Shown here: piece after piece, positions 35,160 to 46,764 of the stretch
How positions within the stretch are numbered: position 1 is the first letter of the stretch
Layout: each line of letters starts with the position of its first letter
Assembly (NCBI RefSeq): GCF_026914265.1
Contig: NC_069127.1
Span: 70,856,223 to 70,920,222, forward strand
Reading direction: 5' to 3'
DNA length: 64,000 nucleotides
Source: Mya arenaria
Taxonomy: Eukaryota; Mollusca; Bivalvia; Myida; Myidae
Notes under the pieces: generated by a model
Told to the model about the DNA's origin: nothing
What the model saw: only the letters and a program-made list of their open reading frames with translations
Databases searched by the model: none
Program-made: the position numbers and the translations under genes

Positions 35160-36320
35160 GTTGCTGGAGGTTTTGACAGTATTACACTCAACAATGCTAC
35201 CAATCAATGTGCTGGGGGGTGCAAGGTTGTTTACAGTGTTTCACACACAATGCTGACAATGTTTTTGCTGGTTGTTGGTGTTGGGGAAATAGGAGGGGGT
35301 TCAAAGTGGAATGCTTAACAGTGATGCCAATGGTGGGTGTTCAGGAAATAAGAGGGGGTTCAAAGTGGTACGCTTAACAGTGATGCCGATGGTGGGTGTT
35401 CAGGAAATGAGAGGGGGTTCAAAGTGGTACGCTTAACAGTGATGCCAATGGTGGGTGTTCAGGAAATGGGAGGGGGTTCAAAGTGGTACGCTTAACAGTG
35501 CTGCCAATGGTGGGCTGCCACTCATTGTGCTGTATGTGGATGTTGGGGATATGCGGGGGGGGGGATTCACAATGGTACGCTTACCATTGCTGCCAATGAT
35601 GGTTGTGAGGAAACGGGAGTGGGATCGCAGTGGCACACCTACCATTGCTGCCAATCAATATGCTGGAGCTGACTGTTAGAGATATGAGAGGGGGTCGACA
35701 GTGATCCATTAACCATTGTTGCCAATCAATATGCTGGAGCTGACTATGAGAAGGGGTTTACAGTGATCCACTAACCATTGCTGCCAATCAATATGCTGGA
35801 GCTGACTGTTGGAGATATGAGAGGGGGTTCACAGTGATCCACTAACCATTGTTGCCAATCAATATGCTAGAGGTGGCAGTTGGAGATATGGGAGGGGGTT
35901 CACAGTGATTGACTTACCATTGCTACCAACAAATATACTGGAGCTGGCTGTTCGAGATATGGGAGGGGGTTCACAATGATACGCTTACTATTTTGACCAA
36001 ATGTTGGGTGCTCAGAAAATAGTAGGGGTTCACAGTGGGAAACATACCATTACTGCCAATCGTTGTGTTGGGGTGGATAATTGGGTTATGTTTGGGGGCT
36101 ACAGTGGAACCCTTACCATTGCTGACAATTAATGTGCTTAGAGTGTTGACAGTGGTTCAATTACCAGTACTGTCAATAAATGTGATATAAGTGTTGATAG
36201 TAGCACACTTACAAAAGCTCCCTATCAATGTGCTGTGAGGAAAGACATTGGTGCACTTACAATTTCTCCTAATCAATGTGCTGTGAGGCTTGACAATGGT
36301 AAATAATATTTACTGAATAT
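35160..36320. repeat. Degenerate minisatellite, 59- to about 70-bp units
   Basis: Between 35282 and 35500 the word AGAGGGGGTTCAAAGTGGTA recurs every 59 bp. From about 35640 to 35990 units are about 70 bp with ATATGCTGGAGCTGACTGTT. Shared words such as ACCATTGCTGCCAATCAAT link both to the 48-bp array that follows, so these look like older, diverged relatives of the same tandem family. Confidence 0.88.
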
Positions 36321-38045
36321 ATTTTTGCTGATCAATGTGCTGGGGATGTTGACAGTAGTACGCTTACTATTCTGCCACTAAATGTGCTAGGAGTGTTGGC
36401 AGCTGTACACCTACCCCTGCTGTCAACGAATGTGCTGGGGGTGGGGGGTGGGGTGACAGTGGCAGACTTACCATTGCCGCCAATCATTATTCTAGGGGTA
36501 TTGACAGTCGTACATATACCATTGCTGCCAATCAATGTGCTGGTAGTGTTGACAGTGGTACATATTCCATTGCTGCCCATCAATGTGCTGGTAGTGTTGA
36601 CAGTGGCCATATACCATTGCTGCAAATCAATGTTCTGGGTGTGTTGACAGTGGTACATATACCATTGCTGCCAATCAATGTGCTGGTAGTGTTGACAGTG
36701 GTACATATACCATTGCTGCTTATCAATGTTCTGGTAATGTTTACAGTGAAACATATAACATTGCTGCTAATCAATGTGCTGGTGGTGTTTACAGTAAAAC
36801 ATATACCATTGCTGTCAATCAATGTTCTGGGGTGTTGACATTGGTACATTTACCAATGCTGGCAATCAATGTGCTAAGAGTGTTGATAGTGGTACACTTT
36901 CTATTACTACCAATCAATGTGCTGAGTGGTTTGACAGTGGTACACTTACCATTGCTGGCAATCAATGTGCTGAGAGTGTTGACAGTGGTACACTTACTAT
37001 TACTGGCAATCAATGTGTTGAGAGTGTTGACAGTGGTTCACTTACTAATACCGCCAATCAATGTTCTGAGAGTGTTGACAGTGGTACACTTACTAATACC
37101 ACCAATTAATGTTCTGAGAGTGTTGACAGTGGTACACTTACTAATACCACCAATCAATGTTCTGAGAGTGTTGACAGTGGTACACTTACTACATCTGCCA
37201 ATCACTGTGCTAGGAGTGTTGACAGTGGTACACTTACTAATACCGCAAATCAATGTTCTGAGAGTGTTGACAGTGGTACACTTACTACATCTGCCAATCA
37301 CTGTGCTATGAGTGTTGACAGTGGTACCCTTAACGTTTCTGCCAATCACTGTGCTGGGGTTGTTGACAGACTTACTATTACTGCCAGTAAATGTTCTAGG
37401 GGTGTTGACAGTGGTATATTTACCATTGCTGCCAATCAATGTGCTGGGGTGTTGGCAGTGGTACATATACTATTGCTGCCAATCAGAGTGCTGGGAATGT
37501 TGACAGTTGTACACTTACCATTGCTGCCAAATAATGTGCGTGGGTGGTTAATAGTGGCAGACTTACCGTTTCTGCCAATCAATGTGCTAGGATTGTTGAC
37601 AGCGGTACATATTCCATTGCTGACATTCAATATTCTGGGGGTGTTGACAGTGGTACATATACCATTGCTGCCAACCAATGTGCTGGTAGTGTTGACAGTG
37701 GTACATATATCATTGCTGCCAATCAATGTGCTGGTAGTATTGACAGTGATACACTTACCATTGCTGTCAATGAACGTGCTGGTAGTGTTGACAGTGGTAC
37801 ATATACCATTGCTGCCAATCAATGATCTGGGGTGTTGACAGTGGTACATTTACCATTGCTGCCAATCAATGTGCTGGTAGTGTTGACAGTGGTACATATA
37901 CCATTGCTGCCAATCAATGATCTGGGGTGTTGACAGTGGTTTATTTACCATTGCTGTCAAGCAACGTGCTGAGAGTGTTGACAGTGGTACATTTACCATT
38001 TCTGAAATCAACGTGCTGTGAGTGTCGACAGTTGTACACTTACAG
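36321..38045. repeat. 48-bp minisatellite, about 35 copies
   Basis: Units contain GTGTTGACAGTGGTACATAT and ACCATTGCTGCCAATCAATG with a 48-bp period (for example 36641 to 36689). Because 48 is a multiple of three and most units lack stops, five or six frames stay open for 60-176 codons on both strands. Variants such as TACACTTACTAATACC form local blocks at 37020-37300. No start context, splice site or signal peptide supports translation. Confidence 0.93.
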
Positions 38046-38299
38046 TTGTTAGAGTTTGTTTTGGGGGATTTGAGGTTGTTGACACTATTGTACTTTTTAT
38101 TGTTGCCAGTTTCTGCTGTCCGAACAATGTAAAAACTAATATATTAAACAAAATGCTGATTTTCATCCAAATAGCTTCAACTTTCCCCGTTACACTTTCC
38201 CTAGAAACGGCCTCTGGTCACCCTTTACTGATGCCACACAGCATGCCATCAACTGCAGACCGTAATACCAAAATGTGCATGCCTTGATCTAGTAGCAAA

Positions 38300-38830
38300 A
38301 TGAACGACAAACTGTCAGTGAGTGAAAACAGCTGTTCTCAAGTGTCAAACATAGAAGCAAATGTATCAAAAATGATCGAAGAGATAACAAAACTACAACA
38401 ATCTACAGTACAAAACTCTACTGAAACTACGCAACAACAAGTAACTGAGGTTTAAATCTCTTCAAAATAACCTTGTATGGCATAGCAGTAGATCCAGATA
38501 ATAATTCAGATGGAACACAGGGCGTGAAAAAGTGAAACTATTCTCAGAAACTGTGTCACTTATATACTAAAAAAACTCCCCAGAAGTGAGTGTTAACAAT
38601 TCTAACGAATCAAACATAAACTTCCAAAAGGTACATCAAATTGGAGCCCCGAACTACTCTTAACGTCCTATACTGACGACATTTCATAGTTTCAACGATA
38701 AAAAGCTTACTCGGGAAGCAGAGGTCAAACTCAATACGCATAAATGCAATCCGTTCGTGAACGAACGTGGTCCATATGAAGCTGATCTGAAAAGAAAGCC
38801 ACTCTATCTCGTGATGCGTTTACTTAAAGA
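38300..38830 (+). mobile_element. L1-like LINE ORF1 relic
   Basis: From an ATG at 38300 an acidic, coiled-coil-like segment reads MNDKLSVSENSCSQVSNIEA to a stop at 38453. After a gap, a block resembling the ORF1 RNA-binding domain follows (NINFQKVHQIGAPNYS, about 38600-38660). Then comes a C-terminal block with HSFNDKKLTREAEVKLNTH and LKRKPLYLVMRLLKE ending at TAA near 38830. This is the order seen in L1-type ORF1 proteins. Several stops and frame changes lie between blocks. No reverse transcriptase was found nearby. Confidence 0.68.
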
Positions 38831-39489
38831 ATAACGTTACAAATATTGTTGCTGATTGCTGGTTGCTTATGGCAACATTTATGATTAAATGTGTCTATAA
38901 GTTTCCTGTTTGAATCTTTTGCGAAAATGTCAATATGATGGGGTCCGTACAACTCATGCATATACTCAATGCACTCACTAATGAATCCGTAATCGACATA
39001 ATCGACTTTTCTATTAATTTATCAGCTTTTATACTACAATCTCTCATTATTAAACGCGGCTCCAAACAAATACAAAATGAAACACAAATCGAAAATAAAG
39101 TTAACGCCATTCTATAGAAAATAATTAATTGAAAATAGTGAGAACAAAATAATAAATTGTATAAATGAAATGCAAAACCTCTGTATTAACCTTTTTTACC
39201 GCTAAACGACAAGGACGCTTATTCATTTCAGTGCGAAGAATTAAAAAAAGGTGGTAACCAACCAATTATTAAATAACTTATAATATCGGCCTATAATAAA
39301 GTAAAAGAAACTATGATATTAAAGGAAATTCATTATTACCATAAGTAATGATTAATGTATTTACAAAAGTAAAGGATTGAATATGACGCAAAACATCTAA
39401 CAAAATAAATGAATGACACATACAATTTTTGTGCAATCCCATTTGACAAATTACAATTTGGACCACTAAGCCAGATATATCAGTGATGC
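38831..39489. other. No gene recognised
   Basis: AT-rich sequence between the LINE relic and the duplicated PLAC8 flank. Overlapping short frames on both strands at 38895-39117 have no recognisable content. Confidence 0.45.
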
Positions 39490-39696
39490 GAAACTAATAT
39501 TTAAGTGAATATGGCCTTTATAATAGTTCAGAATGTAGGTCAAACAAACATTGAATAAGCCTAATTTTAATATTCCAATGGCCATATTGATCTGATCCAA
39601 CGGAGTGTAAATAGTATATTTATTATCTATACAGGCATTTTGCAAACTTACAGTAATTTTATAACAGTCTCATTACCTTGTTTGCAGATGCAAATG

Positions 39697-39732
39697 CAGC
39701 AGCAGCAGCAGCAGCAGCAGCATCAGCAGCAG
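39697..39732 (+). repeat. (CAG)n tract in the exon-2 remnant
   Basis: Eight CAG, one CAT and three CAG in a row, where the intact gene has only GAGCAGCAGGCTCAG. This is a local expansion after duplication. Confidence 0.9.
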
Positions 39733-39759
39733 AAGTAGGAAATCCGGGGTGGGGAGTGG

Positions 39760-42700
39760 GAAAATGTATTGGTAAAGTACGACGCATTACGCTTGATGGG
39801 GTTAAACACGATTGTAGCTTCAACTGGGTAAAGTACTACACCTTAAGAATGTTGGGTATATCACAATTCTAGTATTACTTTCAGAAGTAAACAACAACAC
39901 ATTGACATCAACGGGTTCAATCACAATCCTTGTTGCTTCTTGGAGAAATAATACGCCACATGAAGATTGATAAGGTTAAACACAGTAATTGTAGGTTCTT
40001 GTTGCTAGACTAAAACCTGTTACCCGAGATGGGCTTAATCACAATGATGGTAGTTTCTTTTGTTTGAACTATAACACTTCACGACTGAAAAGGAACATCA
40101 CAATACATGTAAAATAAAAAAAAATGTGGGTAAATTACCACAAGTAACAGTTGATGGGTTATACACAATGATGGTAGTTTAGTGTTGGTGAACTACGAAA
40201 CATTTATTTGATAGGTTAGGCCACAATTATGGTAGTTTTTTTGTGGGTAAACTACGGCATATTTGGCTTGATGGGGGACTATGAGAAAATCACGACACAT
40301 TGTTGGGGTTGGTCACCATGATGGTAGTTTCTACGGGCTAAACAACGACACATTTTTGGGTTGGTCACAATGATGGTGGTTTCAACGGGTTAAAGTACGA
40401 CACATTGTTGGGCTTAGTCAAAATGTTGAAAGTTTCTACGGGTTAAAGTACGACACATTGTTGGGCTTAGTCAAAATGTTGATAGTTTCTACGGGTTAAA
40501 GTATGACACATTGTTGGGCTTAGTCAAAATGTTGATAGTTTCTACGGGTTAAAGTACGACACATTGTACGGCTTAGTAAAAATGTTGATAGTTTCTACGG
40601 GTTAAAGTACGACACATTGTTGGGCTTAGTAAAAATGTTGATAGTTTCTACGGGTTAAAGTACGACACATTGTTAGGCTTAGTAAAAATGTTGATAGTTT
40701 CTACGGGTTAAAGTACGACACATTGTACGGCTTAGTAAAAATGTTGATAGTTTCTACGGGTTAAAGTACGACACATTGTTGGGCTTAGTAAAAATGTTGA
40801 TAGTTTCTACGGGTTAAAGTACGACACATTGTTGGGCTTAGTCAAAATGTTGATAGTTTCTACGGGTTAAAGTACGACACATTGTTGGGCTTAGTCAAAA
40901 TGTTGATAGTTTCTACGGGTTAAAGTACGACACATTGTACGGCTTAGTAAAAATGTTGATAGTTTCTACGGGTTAAAGTACGACACATTGTACGGCTTAG
41001 TAAAAATGTTGATAGTTTCTACGGGTTAAAGTACGACACATTGTTGGGCTTAGTCAAAATGTTGAAAGTTTCTACGGGTTAAAGTACGACACATTGTTGG
41101 GCTTAGTCAAAATGTTGATAGTTTCTACGGGTTAAAGTACGACACATTGTACGGCTTAGTAAAAATGTTGATAGTTTCTACGGGTTAAAGTACGACACAT
41201 TGTTGGGCTTAGTCAAAATGTTGATAGTTTCTACGGGTTAAAGTACGACACATTGTTGGGCTTAGTCAAAATGTTGATAGTTTCTACGGGTTAAAGTACG
41301 ACACATTGTTGGGCTTAGTCAAAATGTTGATAGTTTCTACGGCTTAAAGTACGACACATTGTACGGCTTAGTAAAAATGTTGATAGTTTCTACGGGTTAA
41401 AGTACGACACATTGTACGGCTTAGTAAAAATGTTGATAGTTTCTACGGGTTAAAGTACGACACATTGTTGGGCTTAGTCAAAATGTTGAAAGTTTCTACG
41501 GGTTAAAGTACGACACATTGTTGGGCTTAGTCAAAATGTTGAAAGTTTCTACGGGTTAAAGTACGACACATTGTACGGCTTAGTCAAAATGTTGATAGTT
41601 TCTACGGGTTAAAGTACGACACATTGTACGGCTTAGTAAAAATGTTGATAGTTTCTACGGGTTAAAGTACGACACATTGTTGGGCTTAGTCAAAATGTTG
41701 ATAGTTTCTACGGGTTAAAGTACGACACATTGTACGGCTTAGTAAAAATGTTGATAGTTTCTACGGGTTAAAGTACGACACATTGTACGGCTTAGTAAAA
41801 ATGTTGATAGTTTCTACGGGTTAAAGTACGACACATTGTACGGCTTAGTAAAAATGTTGATAGTTTCTACGGGTTAAAGTACGACACATTGTACGGCTTA
41901 GTAAAAATGTTGAAAGTTTCTACGGGTTAAAGTACGACACATTGTTGGGGTTGGTCACAATGATGGTAGTTTCTGCGGAGTAATGTACGACACATTGTTG
42001 GGGTTGGTCACAATGATGGTAGTTTCTGCGGAGTAATGTACGACACATTGTTTGGGTTGGTCACAATGATGGTAGTTTCTGCGGAGTAATGTACGACACA
42101 TTGTTGGGGTTGGTCACAATGATGGTAGTTTCTGCGGAGTAATGTACGACACATTGTTTGGGTTGGTCACAATGATGGTAGTTTCTGCGGAGTAATGTAC
42201 GACACATTGTTGGTGTAATTCACAATGATGGTAGTGTCTACGGAGTAATGTACGACACATTTTTGGGTTGGTCACAATGATGGTAGATTCTACAAAGTAA
42301 TGTACGACACATTATTGGTGTAAGTCACAATGATGGTAGTTTCTACGGAGTAATGTACGACACATTGTTGGGGTTGGTCACAATGATGGTAGATTCTAAG
42401 AAGTAATGTACGACACATTGTTGGTGTAAGTCACAATGATGGTAGTTTCTACGGAGTAATGTACGACATATTGTTGGTGTAAGTCACAATGATGGTAGTT
42501 TCTACGGAGTAATGTACGACACATTGTTGGTGTAAGTCACAATGATGGTAGTTTCAACGGAGTAAAGTACAACACATTGTTGGCGTAAGTCACAATGATG
42601 GTAGTTTCCACGGAGTAATGTACGACACATTGTTGGTGTAAGTCACAATGATGGTAGTTTCTACGGAGTAATGTACGACACTTTTTTGGGTTGGTCACAA

Positions 42701-45210
42701 TGATGGTAGTTTCAACGGGGTAATGTACGACACATAGTTGGGGCTGGTCACAGTGATGGTATTGTCCCAGGGGTAATTTACGACAAGTTGTTGGAGTTGA
42801 TCACAATTATGGTAGTTTCCACGGGACAAAGAACAATACATTGTTGGTGTAAGTCACAATGATGGTAGTTTCTACTGGGTACTGTACGACACATTGTTTG
42901 AGTTGATCACAATGGTGGTAGTTTCTTCAGGGTAATTTACGACACATTGTTTGGGTTGGTCACAATGATGGTAGTTTCTACGGGGTAAAGTACGACACAT
43001 TGGTGGGGTTGGTCACAATGATGGTAGTTTCTACGGGGTAAAGTGCGACACATTGTTGGGGTTGATCTCAATAATGGTAGTTTCTACTGGGTAAAGTACG
43101 AAACATTGTTGGGGTTTGTCACAATGATGGTAGTTTCTACTGGTTAAAGTAAGACACATTGTTTGGGTTGGTCACAATGATGGTAGTTTCTACGGGATAA
43201 AGTACAACACATTGTTGGGGTTAGTCACAATGATAGTAGTTTCAACGGGATAATGTACGACACATGGTTGGGTTTGGTCTCAATGATGGTAGTGTCTACG
43301 GGGTAAAGAACGACACATTGTTCATGTTGATCACAATGATGATAGTTTCTACGGGGTAAAGAACGACACATTGTTCATGTTAAACACAATGATGATAGTT
43401 TCTACGGGGTAAAGAACGACACATTGTTCATGCTGATCACAATGATGGTAGTTTCTACGGGGTAAAGAACGACACATTGTTCATGTTGATCACAATGATG
43501 ATAGTTTCTACGGGGAAAAGAACGACACATGTTTGGGGTTGGGCACAATGATTGTATTTTCTACGGAGTAATGAACGGCACATTGTTGGGTAAGTCACAT
43601 TGATGGTAGTGTCTACGGGGTAAAGAACGACACATTGTTGGGGTTGGTCACAATGATGGTAGTTTCTACGGGATAAAGAACGACACATGTTTGGGGTTGG
43701 GCACAATGATTGTATTTTCTACGGAGTAATGTACGGCACATTGTTGGGTTAGTCACAATGATGGTAGTTTCAACGAGATAAAGAACGACACATTGTTGGG
43801 GTTGGTCACAATGATGGTAGTTTCTACGGGATAAAGAACGACACATGTTTGGGGTTGGGCACAATGATTGTATTTTCTACGGAGTAATGAACGGCACATT
43901 GTTGGGTAAGTCACATTGATGGTAGTGTCTACGGGGTAAAGAACGACACATTGTTGGGGTTGGTCACAATGATGGTAGTTTCAACGAGATAAAGAACGAC
44001 ACATTGTTGGGGTTGGTCTCAATGATGGTAGTTTCTACGGGGTAAAGAACGACACATTGTTGGGGTTGGTCACAATGATGGTAGTTTCAACGAGATAAAG
44101 AACGACACATTGTTGGGGTTGGTCTCAATGATGGTAGTTTCTACGGGGTAAAGAACGACACTTGTTTGGGGTTGGGCACAATGATGGTATTTTCTACGGA
44201 GTAATGTACGGCACATTGTTGGGTTAGTCACAATGATGGTAGTTTCAACGAGATAAAGAACGACACATTGTTGGGGTTGGTCTCAATGATGGTAGTTTCT
44301 ACGGGGTAAAGAACGACACATTGTTGGGGTTGGTCACAATGATGGTAGTTTCTACGGAGTAATGTACGACACATTGTTGGGGTTAGTCACAATGATGGTA
44401 GTTTCTACGAGGTAAAGAACGACACATTGTTGGGGTTGGTCACAATGATGGTAGTTTCTACGGGGTAAAGAATGACACATGTTTGGGGTTGGGCACAATG
44501 ATGGTATTTTCTACGGAGTAATTTACGGCACATTGCTGGGTTAGTCACATTGATGGTAGTGTCTACGGGGTAAAGAACTACACATTGTTGGGTTAGTCAC
44601 AATGATGGTAGTTTCAACGAGGTAAAGAACGACACATTGTTGGGGTTGGTCTCAATGATGGTAGTGTCTACGAGGTAAAGAACGACACATTGTTGGGGTT
44701 GGTCACAATGATGGTAGTTTCTACGGAGTAATGTACGACACATTGTTGGTGTAAGTCACAATGATAGTAGTTTCTACGGAGTAATGTACGACACGTTGTT
44801 GGGGTTAGTCACAATGATGGTAGTTTCTACGGGGTAAAGAACGACACATTGTTGGGGTTGGTCTCAATGATGGTAGTTTCTACAGGGTAAAGAACGACAC
44901 ATTGTTGGGGTTTGTCACAATGATGGTAGTTTCTACGGGGTAAAGAACGACACATTGTTGGGGTTTGTCACAATGATGGTAGTTTCTACGGGGTAAAGAA
45001 CGACACATTGTTGGGGTTTGTCACAATGATGGTAGTTTCTACGGGGTAAAGAACGACACATTGTTGGGGTTGGTCTCAATGATGGTAGTTTCTACGGGGA
45101 AAAGTACGACACATTGTTGGGGTTTGGCACAATGATGGTAGTTTCTACGGGGAAAAGTACGACACATTGTTGGGGTTTGTCACAATGATTGTAGTTTCCT
45201 GCAGAAAAAA
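39760..45210. repeat. 53-bp minisatellite, about 100 copies, in several subfamily blocks
   Basis: Period 53 bp (for example 40397 to 40450). Units contain TAGTTTCTACGGGTTAAAGT and ACGACACATTGTTGGGCTTA. Block 39760-40390 is degenerate. 40390-41940 is very uniform with two alternating variants (TTGGGCTTAGTCAAAA and TACGGCTTAGTAAAAA). 41940-42760 has GCGGAGTAATGTACGACACA. 42760-45210 mixes GGGGTAAAGAACGACACATT units with higher-order blocks. It is homologous to the 58-bp unit of the intact PLAC8 intron: TAGTTTCT...GGTAAA-TACG...TTGTTGGGGTTAGTCACAAT is shared. Minus frames reading CVVLYPVETT through it are artefacts. Confidence 0.96.
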
Positions 45211-46450
45211 ATACTTCAAATATACGTTGGTGGTGTGAAACCTGGTAAAATAAAACACATTTGGATTGTTTGACAAACTGAAGATATTCACCTTTATGCT
45301 TTGAAAATTGACGCTCCGCTGTTAACGAGTTTAAGTTGCATATTGCTGCACTGTAGGTTGTTGATTGTTACAAAACCGTTAATAGGAAATAAAGCATAAT
45401 GCACGATTTTCTTGAGTTCCACTATAAGAAAAAAAACTGACTTTACAAAATCGGTATCTTGAGACTTTGGTGTATTAAGCGGGTTGCACTTAAATCTTTA
45501 AGTACCGATTAAGTCCGAATTTAGCATTAAGAATAAGCGTCATTAGACACACTGCCAATGTTTGACTGGTTATGACCTTTTTGTTTGGATGAACAATTAT
45601 AATTTCGCAATGTTTGCATTCGATAATAGAAAGATGGATCTTATCCTTAGTAAAACTACATACACGTACCACGAAGTTTGGCACTGCTTTAAATATTTGA
45701 CAATCTTAGTCGAACATTAGGTTTATTAAACTCACGCAAAGTGCTTACTGTAGAGCTAAAACTGTAATTGATCATAGCGTTGTATATTTCTTTTCATCAA
45801 CAGTGGATATTGTCTATACCAGACATATCGTTGATTTTGAAATATAGGATTAAAATGTATTTAAAGAGTAATCAGATAACAAAATAATTTAATCCAGCTT
45901 TGTATTCCATTCTGATCAAATAACGTTGTTATTTTTGTAAAATAATAAGAGGGTAAATGAAGAATTATCTTATTATATCACATGCATACTGAAGCATTTA
46001 AAGTACTCTTCTTGAAATAAGTCAATGTCATTGATAGGTAAACAGTAACCTTATGTTTCCTATTGACATTAACTTATTTGTGTTTTTGCAAAGCATAATT
46101 AAAGCAAAATTAATCTTAATATTTTTAGTTTGAAACATTCTTATATAACAGATACGTACCTTTATTTCAAAATAAACAGAAAAATATGTTTCCTACTTTG
46201 AATAAGGGCTTCCGATCGGTAGTTTTCTGATGATTTTTACCTCGGAAAATTTTGAACCAGTATGTGAAATAAGGTTTCGTAGTGTCAGTTCAGCTTGAGA
46301 TTTTAAATTCCCTTTGCCCTGTGCCTCCAGGAGTTTTCGCTTGGGAATCAAGACTTTTTGGAATGGCTGAACAGTACATCTTTTCTTATTCTGAAGTTAA
46401 CTTTTTCCATATAGTTAAGGATCAGTGAACTATTGTATGCTGGTTAGAGT

Positions 46451-46764
46451 ACCAGTCAATTGTAACCATGCCCCCCCCCAGGTCCGGGGAATAGCGGGGA
46501 CTTTGACTGTCGGTCCAGCCAACCCCGGGTAAAATCCTCGCCCTGCGAGGACGACCTGATGGTAAAATCCCCACCAAATGCCCCCGCACCCAAGGGAGCA
46601 TAGTTCAGGCCCATTCCCCGCTAATTGCTGCACGAAGACAAAACCACTGCATTCACCCGGCACTGCGGGCCACCTGAAAGGTAAAAACACGGCCCATTTC
46701 GCCGGCTATCCCCGGTATACCCCCGGACCTGGGGGGGGGGGGGGCGTGGTTACAATTGACTGGT
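46451..46764. mobile_element. GC-rich foldback MITE
   Basis: The left end ACCAGTCAATTGTAACCATG and the complement of the right end ACCAGTCAATTGTAACCACG are nearly identical. Both are followed by a poly-C run and AGGTCCGGGG. The interior is far richer in GC than the surroundings and has no gene. Overlapping frames on both strands are by-products. No clear target-site duplication was seen. Confidence 0.88.

Larger units (their letters stand above)
39490..46290 (+). pseudogene. Diverged duplicate of the PLAC8-family locus, without a working gene
   Basis: The order of homologous blocks follows the intact locus at 25.4-30.1 kb. The 5' flank is recognisable (ATTTTAAT... TGTAAATA-TATATTT at 39560-39620 against 25520-25590). 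Next is an exon-2-like start (39688, ATGCAAATGCAGCAGCAG against GTGCAAATGGAGCAGCAG). Then the minisatellite and the post-array intron follow, with ACAAACTGAA, GCACGATTTTCTTG, AATCGGTATCTTGA, GGTTGCACT, CCAATGTTTGAC and TTTCGCAATGT. Last is the segment before exon 3 (46205-46265). Exon 1 and intron 1 are absent. Exon 2 is a stub of MQM plus a glutamine run that ends in TAG at 39736. The cysteine-coding remainder is gone and no exon 3 was found before the MITE at 46451. It cannot encode a PLAC8 domain. Confidence 0.78.

Noticed and set aside
34640-35203. 187-codon minus frame and poly-His plus frames
   Set aside because: These are driven by the (ATC)n tract inside an inverted-repeat element and have no domain.
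36332-37849. Multiple frames of 60-176 codons with repeated CTTVNT or GTYTIAANQCAG units
   Set aside because: The 48-bp repeat unit is a multiple of three, so frames stay open on both strands. No start context, splice site or signal peptide was seen.
43455-43864. Minus frames reading CVVLYPVETT repeats
   Set aside because: They are translations of the 53-bp minisatellite where three units happen to keep frame.
26541-45210. CRISPR-like look of regular repeats
   Set aside because: The units are contiguous tandem repeats without unique spacers, and the surroundings are eukaryotic (introns, SINEs, LINEs).
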